Below, piece after piece: positions 26,102 to 35,815 of a stretch of DNA of 64,000 nucleotides. Below the pieces are notes generated by a model, which saw only the letters and a program-made list of their open reading frames with translations, did no database searches and was not told where the DNA came from. A program made the translations under genes and the position numbers. Each line of letters starts with the position of its first letter. Position 1 is the first letter of the stretch. This DNA comes from Ellagibacter isourolithinifaciens (lineage in GTDB: Bacteria; Actinomycetota; Coriobacteriia; Coriobacteriales; Eggerthellaceae): NCBI RefSeq assembly GCF_008831035.1, contig NZ_WAJR01000010.1:27233-91232 (forward strand), read 5' to 3'.

Positions 26102-27555
26102 GCCTCGCGCCCGGCTGCCGCCAGGCCTTCCACGGCGATGGCGTGGTTTTCGCTGTTAGGGGCGCTCGCGCCGGGCGCGGTGTCCGCGCCGCCCGCGGCG
26201 TTCTCGGAGCCCGCGCATCCCGCATTGCCCGAATCTTCCGCAGCACCCGCACCGTACGCGCTTTCCGCAGCGCCTGTGGGATCCGCTCCATTCGAGACAT
26301 CTGAGTCATCTTCTGCAGCATCGCCTTCCCCACCAGGCGCGACGGCGCGATATGTGTCCGCCTTGTTGCCAGGCACGGCGGAAGGCCGATAGGAGGCCCC
26401 ATCCGATGCGGCATGCCACAGGCCGTCCGCCCCGGGAATATCCCCAGCGCTCGGCTGCGGCAGGAAGCACTTAGAGCCAACCCAGGCAAACGACTCGCCG
26501 AGCGTCACCTCTGCAAGCCTGGAGCAGCCGGTGAACAGGTCTGCCATAGTCTCCACATTCGACGTGTCGAACGAGGACAGGTCGAGAGTGGCAAGCGAGG
26601 CGCAGTTGTAGAACATCGACGCGAAGGTGGTTGCGGCGCTTGTGTCGAAGTGCGACAAATCGAGGGACCTAAGCGAGCTGCACCCGTAGAACATCTCCTT
26701 GAATGTGGTAACGTTGCCCGTCTCGAACGACGAGACGTCGAGCTCCTCAAGGGATGCGCATTGGATGAACATCTGCCTGAAGTTATTCCCGCTCGATGTG
26801 TCCCAATCTGCGAGGTTTACGCTCCGAAGCGACGAGCAGTCCTGAAACACGTCGGCAAACGACCTGACAGAGCTTGTGTCAAGCGTAGAAAGATCGATAT
26901 CTGTGAGGGACTTGCACCCCGAGAAAGCATATTCCAGGCTCGTCGTTTTCGACGTATCGAGCTTGGAAAGGTTGACCGACAAGAGATTGGCGCAGTTGAA
27001 GAACCATGCATACATCGTCTGCGGGGCGACTCCCTCATCGACGACCGCGACGCGCTCTATTTTGCGCGCGATGCCTTTCCACGGCGGAGTGCTCTTCGTA
27101 TTCTGGATATTTGCGTACACCGCCGTCGCCGTCTTGCCCTCGAAGACGCTTCCCTCGACGGGCAGGGCGCGGCGCTTATAGAAAGTGAGCGAGGCATCGT
27201 CTTCGGAATAGACTGCGAACGGGACGGAATCCGAAGCACTCGGTTCTGTCGACTGAGCACAGAAGAGAAACGACGCCGAAAGCAGCGTCACGGGGTGCTG
27301 GGCTGCTTGCTCGAACAGGGCGGCATGCACAGCGGGATCGAGCCGGGACACCGCCCAGCTCACATCGAGCGACCCTTTCGCGGGAACGATCAGCGTCGGG
27401 TCGTAGGAAGCGAAGCCTCCTGAGTAGTCGAGCAGTGTCGACCCGTTTGCCTTCGCCGAAGCTGAGATGCCGTCGTAGGCGGTAGTCGCCGTGGCCATAG
27501 CAAGACGCGCAGGGGTGCTGCCGGAGTTCTCGATCTTCCACGAAGTCGGCGCCAC
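26041..27555 (-). CDS. BspA-type leucine-rich-repeat surface protein, 5'-truncated
   Basis: About 504 residues. Residues 165-345 are seven or so BspA/DUF285 repeats of about 24 residues (pattern SLRSLDLSHFDTSAATTFAS). The C-terminal 120 residues are Ala/Gly/Ser/Glu-rich low complexity with no LPXTG or membrane anchor. The frame continues upstream of the GTG at 27555 to a stop near 27640 with no better start, and there is no signal peptide, although relatives are exported. I read it as the remnant of a larger surface protein. The 61-base overlap with crcB at the 3' end also suggests an altered end. Confidence 0.6.
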   Translation of the reverse strand: MAPTSWKIENSGSTPARLAMATATTAYDGISASAKANGSTLLDYSGGFASYDPTLIVPAKGSLDVSWAVSRLDPAVHAALFEQAAQHPVTLLSASFLFCAQSTEPSASDSVPFAVYSEDDASLTFYKRRALPVEGSVFEGKTATAVYANIQNTKSTPPWKGIARKIERVAVVDEGVAPQTMYAWFFNCANLLSVNLSKLDTSKTTSLEYAFSGCKSLTDIDLSTLDTSSVRSFADVFQDCSSLRSVNLADWDTSSGNNFRQMFIQCASLEELDVSSFETGNVTTFKEMFYGCSSLRSLDLSHFDTSAATTFASMFYNCASLATLDLSSFDTSNVETMADLFTGCSRLAEVTLGESFAWVGSKCFLPQPSAGDIPGADGLWHAASDGASYRPSAVPGNKADTYRAVAPGGEGDAAEDDSDVSNGADPTGAAESAYGAGAAEDSGNAGCAGSENAAGGADTAPGASAPNSENHAIAVEGLAAAGREAYITALAMANPSAAAPSVVA

Positions 27556-27643
27556 AACTGTCCCGTCGGAGTATTGCTCTAGTGATTCGCGCGCTATTTC
27601 TGTTCAGCGGCGCTGTAGCGAGACGATTACCCTGGCAGAAAAG

Positions 27644-28030
27644 CTAATCGCGATGCGACACGTAATATCCCGCGTCCTCCACCGCTCGTTCGACAGCGTC
27701 GCGGTCGATAGGGGATTTCGCCAAAATGTGAGCCATGCCCGACCCCAGGTCGACCCTCGCCCATATCCCCGGCTGAGCATTGAGGGCGTTCTGCACGCGC
27801 CCGACGCATTTTTCGCAGGTCATCCCCTTCACCTTAACGTCAAGCAAATAGGGATAGTTCGCCTCGTCAGTGTCTTCCACCGTAACAGCAGCCACCTTCT
27901 TCGCCTTGGGAGCTTTCGGGCCGCCGCCGCAGCAGTCATCCTTGAGCGAGAACACGCGGTAGGCTCGGCGAAGCGCGAAGACCATAAGGATTGCGATAGC
28001 GACGATGATGATCAAGGTTGGTGCATTCAT
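27644..28030 (-). CDS. Heavy-metal-associated domain protein with N-terminal membrane helix
   Basis: A 128-residue protein. Residues 5-20 are one membrane helix, a CCGGGP linker follows, and residues 62-128 form an HMA (CopZ/Atx1) domain with GMTCEKC (Cys72, Cys75) as the metal site. It should hold Cu(I) or a similar soft metal at the cytoplasmic face. No copper ATPase is next to it. GGAGGAG precedes the ATG at 28030. Confidence 0.87.
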   Translation of the reverse strand: MNAPTLIIIVAIAILMVFALRRAYRVFSLKDDCCGGGPKAPKAKKVAAVTVEDTDEANYPYLLDVKVKGMTCEKCVGRVQNALNAQPGIWARVDLGSGMAHILAKSPIDRDAVERAVEDAGYYVSHRD

Positions 28031-28245
28031 TCGGCAGCTCCTCCGAAAGCCTTCGCTTCTTGATACGCAAGAAGTTTTCCTTTTGATACTTTCGGCAGTG
28101 TACCACGAGAAGTTAGCGAGGGAAAACCGTCGCGAAAGAAGACGCCACAGAGTATCCATATACCCTCAGGGGGTATATGAGAATGCACGAGCCAGCAGTG
28201 ATTCGGCGCCGAGGGGCGCAGAAGGCGGTTGAAGCTCCCGACCGA

Positions 28246-30876
28246 CTATTCCCCCAGGTCCTCGGCGAACCCTACGCGATAGTTCGCGAACACCACCCCG
28301 TCACCTGCCTGTGTGGCGTCCAAATCGACATCGGCCGCTATCGCGAAATCGCTGTCGCCTTCCGCATCGTGGAAAATCTGGCGCACATGCCATACGTGGG
28401 CCGATTCCTCGTCGGACTCGTCGAGCACGAGATAGGCCTTCGAGCGCGCATCTGCATCGAGGAGCACCTCTTCGTGTGCGTCGTAGAACTCGTCGAGCGC
28501 CACCGCCCAAGCACGCTCGCCGAAGCCCCAGTCCGCATCCATCTCGCCAAGCGTCGCAACGTCGCGGTGCGCCGCCGCACGCACACGGCTGAACAGGGCG
28601 TTCCGCACAAGAACGGTAAGCCCGCGACGATCGCGTACCACTGGCTCGTCCTCGGGCGAAGGCGGCGCGGCATCGAGCGCGGCGCCCGCGTTTTCCCACT
28701 CGTCAACTAAGCTCGAGTCGACCGAGCGCACGATAAGCCCCAGCCAAGCGACGACGTCCTCGAGCCGCTCGTCGCGCTTGCCCTCGGGAACCGTGCGGTC
28801 GAGGGCGCGAAACGCCTCGGACAGATATCTGAGAAGGGCACCCTCGTAGCGCGTAATCCCCAGCTTCTGGATATACCCCTTGAAGTCCGCGGCGCTCTCC
28901 AGCATGTCGCGCAGCACCGACTTCGGGCGCAGGCAGAAGTCGCGCGCCCACGGCACGCCCTCGCAGTATTTCTCGAAGGCGGCATCGAGCAAATCTTCAA
29001 GGGGCTTTTCGTAGGTCACGTCCGCGATGCGCTCGAGACGCTCCTCGTATTCCACGCCGTCCATCTTCATCTCGGCCATGGCGCGGTCGCGCGCACGGCG
29101 CTCCTGGGCGCGCAGCACCTGGCGCGGATCCTCAAGCGTCGCCTCGACCATCGACACCACGTTGAGCGCATAGTCATCATCTTCAGGGTCCAAAAGTTCC
29201 AAAGCCGCGAGCAAGAAGGGCGAAAGCGGCTGGTCGAGCGCGAAGTCTTCAGGAAGGTCAACCGTCACATAGTAGCTTGCGCCCCCGTCGGGCAGATCCT
29301 CTTTCACGACCACACCCGCGGCGATGAGCGTGGCGAACACCTCGTCGGCACGCTGCGAGAGCGCCACCTTCTCCTCGTCGGTTTGCAGCGAGTCGGCAAT
29401 GAGCTCCTCCACGCGGGCGCGGGCGTCGCCCCCCTGCTCCACCTCGGCGAGCACCATCGAGTGGGTGACGCGCATGCGGGGCGTGAGCTTCTCGGGAACC
29501 GATTCCACCAGGCGGTTGAAGGTGTCCTCGCTCCAGTTGACGAAGTTCTCGGGCGGTTTCTTCTTCTTGATCTTGCGGAGCTTCTTCGGATCGCCCGCAG
29601 CCTTCACCTCGGCCTTGTGGTTCTCGATCTCGTGCTCGGGCGCCTCGGCGATGACCACGCCTTCGGCGTCGAAGCCCGATCGCCCTGCGCGCCCTGCGAT
29701 CTGGTGGAACTCGCGCGAGCGCAGACGGCGCATCTTGTGGCCGTCGAACTTCGTGAGCGCGGTGAGCACGACGGTGTGGATGGGCACATTGATGCCCACG
29801 CCGAGCGTGTCGGTTCCGCAGATGACGGGGAGAACACCCTGCTGGGCGAGCTTTTCCACCAGCAGGCGATAACGGGGCAGCATCCCTGCGTGATGCACGC
29901 CGACACCGCAGCCGAGCAGGCGCTTCAACGTCTTGCCGAACGCCGTGGTAAATCGCGCGCCCTTCATGGCCTCCTTCACCGCCTCGCGCTGTTCCTTCGT
30001 CGCCACGCCGTAGCTCGCCAGTGCCGACGCGCTCGAAAGCGCCGCGTCCTGTGAGAAGTGGACGATGTAGAGCGGACCCTCCCCTTTTCGCAGCGCGAGC
30101 TCGACGGTGCCCTCAAGCGACGTGAGCGCGTATTCGTAGGAAAGCGGCACCGGGCGCGGCGCGTCGATGATGCGGGAGACGTCCTTGCCCGTCTGGCGCT
30201 CGAGCAGCCCAGCGATCTGGTCAACGTCGCCAAGTGTGGCGCTCATCAGCAAAAACTGCACATTGGGAAGCGCAAGCAGCGGCACCTGCCAGGCCCAGCC
30301 GCGATCGGAGTCGGAGAAGAAGTGGAACTCGTCCATGGCGACGCTCTCAATGGGGGCGTCCTTTCCCTCGGCGAGCGCCTGATTCGCGAGAATCTCCTCC
30401 GTGCAGCAGATGACCGGGGCAGACGTGTTGATGTGCACATCTCCCGTGATCATACCCACGTTCTCGCGGCCTAAGATGTCCACCAGGTTGAAGAACTTCT
30501 CGCTCACAAGCGCCTTGATGGGCGCCGTGTAGTAAGAGCGCTCGCCGAAGCACATCGCGATGAAGTGCATGCCAAGCGCGACGAGCGATTTACCCGAACC
30601 GGTCGGCGTACCCAAGATCACGTGGTCGCCGACCATGATGGACATGAGGGCCTCTTCCTGATGGGGCCACAGCTCGATGCCGCGCGATTCGACCCAGCCG
30701 ATGAACGCCTCGTAGGCTTCTTCCTCCGTAAGGTTAGGGTTCTCATCGTAGAGCTTGCAGGCAAGTGCGCCGAGCTCGCCAGGCTCATGCGCGCGGGATG
30801 CGTCGGCAAGCTGTGCGACCTCGCTCTCGGGGGTCGTGACGTGGACAGATGCGCCGTCGTTGGTTCGTTCAGACAA
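28246..30876 (-). CDS. Ski2-like DEAD/DEAH-box helicase with DUF3516
   Basis: An 876-residue helicase. Motif I is TPTGSGKS near residue 91, motif II is DEFH, motif III is MSATL, and motif VI is QIAGRAGRSG. The region after about residue 450 is DUF3516, the C-terminal half of actinobacterial Ski2/HelY-like helicases. It probably unwinds RNA or RNA-DNA duplexes in RNA turnover. The start is TTG 30876, with GAGGAG six bases upstream; no ATG nearby fits the domain. It lies 123 bases downstream of the WYL regulator on the same strand. Confidence 0.92.
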   Translation of the reverse strand: MSERTNDGASVHVTTPESEVAQLADASRAHEPGELGALACKLYDENPNLTEEEAYEAFIGWVESRGIELWPHQEEALMSIMVGDHVILGTPTGSGKSLVALGMHFIAMCFGERSYYTAPIKALVSEKFFNLVDILGRENVGMITGDVHINTSAPVICCTEEILANQALAEGKDAPIESVAMDEFHFFSDSDRGWAWQVPLLALPNVQFLLMSATLGDVDQIAGLLERQTGKDVSRIIDAPRPVPLSYEYALTSLEGTVELALRKGEGPLYIVHFSQDAALSSASALASYGVATKEQREAVKEAMKGARFTTAFGKTLKRLLGCGVGVHHAGMLPRYRLLVEKLAQQGVLPVICGTDTLGVGINVPIHTVVLTALTKFDGHKMRRLRSREFHQIAGRAGRSGFDAEGVVIAEAPEHEIENHKAEVKAAGDPKKLRKIKKKKPPENFVNWSEDTFNRLVESVPEKLTPRMRVTHSMVLAEVEQGGDARARVEELIADSLQTDEEKVALSQRADEVFATLIAAGVVVKEDLPDGGASYYVTVDLPEDFALDQPLSPFLLAALELLDPEDDDYALNVVSMVEATLEDPRQVLRAQERRARDRAMAEMKMDGVEYEERLERIADVTYEKPLEDLLDAAFEKYCEGVPWARDFCLRPKSVLRDMLESAADFKGYIQKLGITRYEGALLRYLSEAFRALDRTVPEGKRDERLEDVVAWLGLIVRSVDSSLVDEWENAGAALDAAPPSPEDEPVVRDRRGLTVLVRNALFSRVRAAAHRDVATLGEMDADWGFGERAWAVALDEFYDAHEEVLLDADARSKAYLVLDESDEESAHVWHVRQIFHDAEGDSDFAIAADVDLDATQAGDGVVFANYRVGFAEDLGE

Positions 30877-30999
30877 AAGTCGCTCCTCGTACAGGTTCGC
30901 CCGCGCGACAAAACGACCGGACCTGCTGGCCCGCCCGACTCAGTCACCGCGAATTCGCATTCAGTTCTTCGAAGTGTAGCGCAGCGCAGCCGAATGATG

Positions 31000-31980
31000 C
31001 TAGCACTGCTCAAGAATGGCACGTAGATACTGCTTGTAGCTCTCTGCGAGCGACTCCGGCCCCTCGATACGAACCGTGCCGTTGCACCGCACTAGCCATC
31101 CGTAAAACGCAGGGCCTTCCTCAATCCGGGCCTCGATGCGCGCCGTTCCGTCACCGAGGTCGGTGGAGGCAACGTCGCGTCCGAAGCGGTCGACAACGGC
31201 GTTCATGGCGTGGCCATCGGCGATAAGCGTCGCGTCGACGAACGCGCCGCCAGCCGCACCAACGACTGCATTGTCGAGCCGCTCGACCGAGAAATCGCTT
31301 TGACGGGGAACCTTCGCCGCCCGCTCCTCGGAGACCTCCACGTAATCCATGCGCCCAACGCGAAAGCCCTCGAAGTTGTCGGTTTCGGGATTGTAAGTGA
31401 CCAGGTAGTACACGCCTTGGTTCACGATGATTTCCACAGGCGTCTCCACATAACGCTCGCCGCTGCGGCGCATGACCTTCTCTTTCGCGGCGTTGTAGCT
31501 GAAATAGCGGAACGACACCTTGCGCTTGCCCGCAATCGCCTCCAAGATGCGGTCGACATTGTAGAGCAGCGAGTCGCCCTGGATTTTGATGCGCCCGCTT
31601 ACGGAAAGGTGACGGTCAAGCAGGTCGCGCTCGCGCTTGGGCGCGAGACGCTTGATCGAGCGGACGAGCGCGTCGGACTTGCGCTGCGTCAAATGGCGCG
31701 AACTCTGCACGGCGTCCACGATAAGCATCAGATCGTCAAGCTCGATAGATCGCGTGACAAGGGCGTACTCGAGCGGCGCTCGCTGAAACGTCTGGATATC
31801 GAGGCCGAATTCCCGCAGCGACTCGATGTCGCGATAGACCGACTTGCGCTCCGCCGTGATGCCGCGAGCCTCGAGGCGTTCGAGAATCTGCGTCATGGTC
31901 AAGCCGGCGACAGCGTCGGTCTCCTCCACGAGCATCTTCGCAATGTAGAGGAGCTTGAGTTTTTGCAAATTGGCCGCCAC
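31000..31980 (-). CDS. WYL-domain transcriptional regulator
   Basis: A 326-residue regulator. Residues 5-60 are a winged helix (LTMTQILERLEARGITAERK, then SVYRDIESLREFGLDI). Residues 145-230 are the WYL domain, with KRKVSFRYFSYN and the GVYYLVTYNPETD strand carrying the usual Tyr. A C-terminal WCX-like extension follows. WYL proteins bind nucleotides or nucleic acid and are common regulators of DNA-damage and defence genes. The start is GTG 31980 with GGGAGG upstream. Confidence 0.9.
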   Translation of the reverse strand: MAANLQKLKLLYIAKMLVEETDAVAGLTMTQILERLEARGITAERKSVYRDIESLREFGLDIQTFQRAPLEYALVTRSIELDDLMLIVDAVQSSRHLTQRKSDALVRSIKRLAPKRERDLLDRHLSVSGRIKIQGDSLLYNVDRILEAIAGKRKVSFRYFSYNAAKEKVMRRSGERYVETPVEIIVNQGVYYLVTYNPETDNFEGFRVGRMDYVEVSEERAAKVPRQSDFSVERLDNAVVGAAGGAFVDATLIADGHAMNAVVDRFGRDVASTDLGDGTARIEARIEEGPAFYGWLVRCNGTVRIEGPESLAESYKQYLRAILEQC

Positions 31981-32150
31981 GGGACACCCTCCCTTTTATG
32001 CCTCAGTTACCACACTGATTATACTTCTTTGTTTCCCCAGGTAAACTAGCATTCGTTACAAAAATCACGTCGATTATGACATTTACCCGTCCCAAAGTTG
32101 TCTCAGAAGACGTCAAATTATCGGAAAGGGCGCAAGCGAGCAAGGTCGGC

Positions 32151-32156
32151 TATAAT
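32151..32156 (+). promoter_or_regulatory. -10 box (TATAAT) of the radical SAM gene
   Basis: A consensus TATAAT 43 bases before the ATG at 32199. No good -35 is visible. It shows that in-frame upstream starts at 32076 and later would lie ahead of the transcript, which supports the ATG at 32199. Confidence 0.6.
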
Positions 32157-32198
32157 CGCAAGGCAGATGCAACCGGACGACGACTTGGATGTGACTTC

Positions 32199-33485
32199 AT
32201 GAACGCAGGCACCCTGGCAGGCAACGATTCCCTTCGCGCAGCGCTGCGCCACTACGACGAGGTCCGCGAGACCTACCTTCGCGCGCTCGCCGAGCATGGC
32301 GTGGAATTCGCGCCCGCAGGCTCCTCCGATGCCGAGATCGCCCAACTGCGAGACGAGCTTGCGCAACGCGGTGCCGAGTTCCGTAACGCAGGTGCGTCAA
32401 TTCGCGTGGGCTGGATCTCGAAGGCATGCATCGAGTGCACGGGAAACAAAGGCTCCGAAACGTTTTCCACCACATTCAGGTGCCATCGCGACTGCTATTT
32501 CTGCTTCAACCACAACCAGGCGGACTACGACAAGTTCGTCCGCGAGGGCTGCCCATGGGAAGAGGGCCTCGCCCGCGCCGCCGAAACCTACAAAAACGGC
32601 CTCGCCGTCATCGGGCTCACGGGAGGCGAGCCGCTTTTGAGCTTCGATGCGTCAATCGCGTTCCTCAACCGCGCACGCGAGCTTTTCCCCGAGGCGCACA
32701 AGCGCATGTATACCTCGGGCGACCTGCTGACAGAGGACATGACGCGGGCGCTGCGTGATGCGGGGCTGCAAGAGATCCGCTTCAGCGTGAAGGACTTCGA
32801 CCCCAAGCCCATGCAGGAGCGCGTGCTCGATGCGATGCGCCTGGCGAAGCGCTACATCCCCGACGTCATGGTGGAGATGCCCATCATCCCCGGCACCGAG
32901 GCGCGCATGAAAGAGCTGCTCGCGAGCTTCGAGGAAATAGGCATCCGCGGGATCAACATGCTCGAGTTCTGCTTCCCCTTCCACAGCTGGGACGAGTTCG
33001 CGCGCCGCGGGCTTGTCGTGCGCAACCCGCCCTTCGACGTGATGTACGACTACGGATACTCAGGCGGCCTTCCCATCGCCGGCAGCGAGCAGCTTGCGCT
33101 CTCGCTGATGATATGGGCACACGACCAGGGGTTCTCGTTTGGCATGCACTACTGCTCGCTCGACAACAAGCACCGAAGCGAGATGCGGCAGCGAAACGAG
33201 CGCGCCGCCCACGTGCACCCCTGTTTCACCTTCGACAAGGGGGATTTCTTCCTGAAGACAGCGAAGGTGTTCGGCCCCGACCGCGAGGTGGCGCGTCCCG
33301 TCCTCGCCATTGCCGGCTGCGACACGATGGTCGACAGCGACGAGGAGGACTCGACAACTTTCCCCTTGCGCTATCTGGAGTTTCTGCGCGGCGTGAACGT
33401 CACGCCCGCCGTCGCGTATGCCGTGCTCGAGTCTGACGAGAACGGCTCCTACATTCAAGAGCTCGACCTGCGCGTGGCGGAATAG
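32199..33485 (+). CDS. Radical SAM protein of unknown specificity
   Basis: A 428-residue radical SAM enzyme. The cluster motif is FRCHRDCYFCFNHNQ (Cys95, Cys99, Cys102), followed by GLTGGEPLLS, the SAM-binding GGE. An extra CIEC pair at 77-80 and several conserved cysteines in the last third (HYCSLDN, HPCFTF, AGCDT) suggest a second cluster, as in SPASM/twitch proteins. The substrate is unknown and no precursor peptide is nearby. It is convergent with thrH. Confidence 0.85.
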   Translation: MNAGTLAGNDSLRAALRHYDEVRETYLRALAEHGVEFAPAGSSDAEIAQLRDELAQRGAEFRNAGASIRVGWISKACIECTGNKGSETFSTTFRCHRDCYFCFNHNQADYDKFVREGCPWEEGLARAAETYKNGLAVIGLTGGEPLLSFDASIAFLNRARELFPEAHKRMYTSGDLLTEDMTRALRDAGLQEIRFSVKDFDPKPMQERVLDAMRLAKRYIPDVMVEMPIIPGTEARMKELLASFEEIGIRGINMLEFCFPFHSWDEFARRGLVVRNPPFDVMYDYGYSGGLPIAGSEQLALSLMIWAHDQGFSFGMHYCSLDNKHRSEMRQRNERAAHVHPCFTFDKGDFFLKTAKVFGPDREVARPVLAIAGCDTMVDSDEEDSTTFPLRYLEFLRGVNVTPAVAYAVLESDENGSYIQELDLRVAE

Positions 33486-33537
33486 CGCGCTTGGGGCGCC
33501 CCGCAGCCTTCGCAACCTAAAAGCCAAGAGAACGACG

Positions 33538-33586
33538 GCCCATCGGCGCGAACGCGATACCAAATGCCGCGTTCGAGCCGATGGGC
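33538..33586. terminator. Long hairpin between two convergent genes
   Basis: Arms at 33538-33556 and 33568-33586 (gcccatcggc outermost) pair over about 19 positions with a short mismatch. It lies between the ends of the radical SAM and thrH genes. No T-run follows on either strand, so termination is inferred from position. Confidence 0.55.
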
Positions 33587-33598
33587 CTCGGCAGCTTT

Positions 33599-34198
33599 CT
33601 ACAGCGCAGACTCGATTGCGGCCAGAAGCTCGTCGTATTCCTCGAGCGTGGGGACATCGGGGTTCTCGGCCTTCGTCGACGGCGCACCCTTGAACAGCCA
33701 GCCCGCCTTGCTTGCGCGAATCATTCCCAGGTCATTGTACGAATCGCCCGCGGCGATGGTCTCCATCCCGCAGCTCTGCAGCGCGCGAACGGTCGTGAGC
33801 TTTGTCTGGTCGCAGCGCATCTTGTAGCCGGTGATGGCGCCGTCCTCGCCCACTTCAAGCGAGTTGCAGAATATGGTGGGCCAGCCGAGTTTGTGCATCA
33901 GAGGCTGCGCGAACTGTTCGAAGGTGTCGGAGATAATGATGACCTGCGTCTTCTCGCGCAGCGCATCGAGGAATTCGCGGGCGCCCTCCATTGGGTCGAT
34001 CGTGGCGATCACGTCTTGAATCTCGGCCAGGCCAAGTCCATGTTCGCGCAGGATGTCCAGACGGAAGTTCATGAGCTTATCGTAATCGGGCTCGTCGCGC
34101 GTCGTTCGCTCAAGCTCGGAGATGCCGCTCGCCTTGGCGAACGCGATCCAAATCTCGGGGACGAGCACACCTTCCAAATCCAAGCAAACCACGTTCAT
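33599..34198 (-). CDS. thrH: ThrH bifunctional phosphoserine phosphatase/homoserine phosphotransferase
   Basis: A 199-residue HAD-family enzyme. The nucleophile motif is DLEGVLVPE (Asp7, with Glu in place of the usual second Asp, a ThrH feature), motif II is IIISDTFEQF, and motif IV is AAGDSYNDLGM. ThrH dephosphorylates phosphoserine and can transfer the phosphate to homoserine, giving a bypass into threonine synthesis. AAAGGA precedes the ATG at 34198. Confidence 0.92.
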   Translation of the reverse strand: MNVVCLDLEGVLVPEIWIAFAKASGISELERTTRDEPDYDKLMNFRLDILREHGLGLAEIQDVIATIDPMEGAREFLDALREKTQVIIISDTFEQFAQPLMHKLGWPTIFCNSLEVGEDGAITGYKMRCDQTKLTTVRALQSCGMETIAAGDSYNDLGMIRASKAGWLFKGAPSTKAENPDVPTLEEYDELLAAIESAL

Positions 34199-34397
34199 AG
34201 GACATCCTTTCCTTATGCAGGCTCAAGGCGTTGGAGAATTCCAGCGCAACGGAAGTTAGGGTCCGCAGCACGCAACGTCGCGAGCTGGGCGGGCACTGCC
34301 CTATGATAGCCTATCGAAAACGTCGGCATTCAAGCAATCGGCTGGACGGCGCCCGCATACGACGTCGATGGCGCTTTGCATCGTTCGCTCGCGTAGC

Positions 34398-34487
34398 TCA
34401 ACTGTTCGGGGTGCCCGTCCCGCCGCCCGCCTCGAACCGTGCAACAAGGCCAATCCTGTCGTAAACGGCACGAGCGAGGTCATTTCC
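34398..34487 (-). pseudogene. Fragment duplicating the end of the nearby methyltransferase
   Basis: In the minus frame ending at 34398 this stretch reads NDLARAVYDRIGLVARFEAG, then GTGTPNS and a stop. That closely follows DLARAVDRQASLVARFEADG near the end of the methyltransferase at 35816-36760, and the DNA is alike too. No upstream coding part is preserved. It is the remnant of a paralogous copy. The rest of 34199-34709 shows no gene I can support. Confidence 0.7.
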
Positions 34488-34709
34488 CTCATATCACTTG
34501 AACTGCCGGGCAGACCGTGCATAATGTTCAATTCGAATGGCTTCTACGATATCCCACATACCCTCTTCAACTGCACGGAAAACATGGGGGTCTCCTCGCT
34601 GCGCAAGTGGCAGGAGGTTCATTTCGCAAGCTCAATTGAAGAGGTGGCTGGCATCCTAGTTCCATGCTAGCCGTATCATTTCTCCGAATTGCCAGGAGCA
34701 CAAGCAATC

Positions 34710-35708
34710 ATGAGCATCCTCGACAAGCAATACCCAACGAACGTTTATCGGCTCATCCTCATCACGGCCGCCGCCATCTGGGGCCTCGGCTTCGTGATCG
34801 GCAAAAGCGCCATAACCACCGTTGGCGCCACCTGGTTCACCGCCATCCGTTTCTTTGGGGCGGGCATCGTTTTGCTCATCATCCTGTTTCCCCATATCAA
34901 GCGAAGTTTCTGTCGAAAGACGCTAAAAGCGGGCATGATCATAGGCGTGGCAACGTTCCTCGGGTTTTGGACGCAGTTTCTGGGCCTGGGCATGACGACA
35001 CCATCGAAGAACGCCTTTTTGAGCGCGTGTTATTGCCTGACTGTGCCGTTCATCTGGTGGGTGGTCTCCCGCCGCCGCCCGCCCGCCAAAGTGTTTATCT
35101 CCGCGGCAATATGCACGGCCGGCATCGGGATGGTATCGCTGACCGAAGGCTTCTCCATCAGCCTGGGAGACGGCATCAGCATTCTCTCGGCGTTCCTCTA
35201 CGGCGCTGAAATCGTGATCATCGGCCTGGTCATGCGCGATAACGATATTCTGACCACCACCGTCGTCCAGCAATTCACCAGCGGAATCTTGGCCCTGCTG
35301 CTCGCCTTGACCACGCAGCCCATGCCAACGGCGGCGCAGGTGATCACTCCCGAGTTCATCGGCGCCATGGCCTACGTTGCCGTTCTTTCGGCGGCCTTTG
35401 GGGCTGTGGCGCAGAACACAGCGCAGGCACATGTGTCCCCTTCCGAGGCGGGCCTGCTCTGCTCGCTTGAAAGCGTGTTCTGCGCCCTGTTCAGCGTGGC
35501 ATTCTTCGGCGAGGTGCTCACGCCGAGGATGGCGTTAGGCTTCGCGCTCATCTTCGCCTCCGTCGTGGCAACTCAGCTTGGCGACAAGGGCGGTAGCACC
35601 GCAACCAACTCCTCTCCCGAGGAGTCCGCCGACGACGGACCAGCGGCCACCACAAGCCGGGAATCCAGCGAACCCGTCAAACGAAACCGTGGAAGAATCA
35701 CCCGTTGA
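34710..35708 (+). CDS. DMT-superfamily (EamA) transporter
   Basis: A 332-residue protein with ten predicted helices in two EamA repeats. AAAIWGLGFVIGKSA in helix 1 and the SPSEAGLLCSLESVFCALFS segment of the second repeat are the family's conserved parts. These export amino acids or metabolites; the substrate is unknown. A 45-residue polar tail rich in Ser, Thr and Pro ends the protein. AGGAG lies 11 bases before the ATG at 34710, a little far. Confidence 0.87.
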   Translation: MSILDKQYPTNVYRLILITAAAIWGLGFVIGKSAITTVGATWFTAIRFFGAGIVLLIILFPHIKRSFCRKTLKAGMIIGVATFLGFWTQFLGLGMTTPSKNAFLSACYCLTVPFIWWVVSRRRPPAKVFISAAICTAGIGMVSLTEGFSISLGDGISILSAFLYGAEIVIIGLVMRDNDILTTTVVQQFTSGILALLLALTTQPMPTAAQVITPEFIGAMAYVAVLSAAFGAVAQNTAQAHVSPSEAGLLCSLESVFCALFSVAFFGEVLTPRMALGFALIFASVVATQLGDKGGSTATNSSPEESADDGPAATTSRESSEPVKRNRGRITR

Positions 35709-35815
35709 ACTGCGAGTATCGTAGCTCGCAAGCCCCTTTTGGCTACTAAACGAGAAACCCCGCATTCTCGGTGCCAAGTCCGCGATTGGCCACGGAGCAT
35801 AGGTCATGATAGCGG

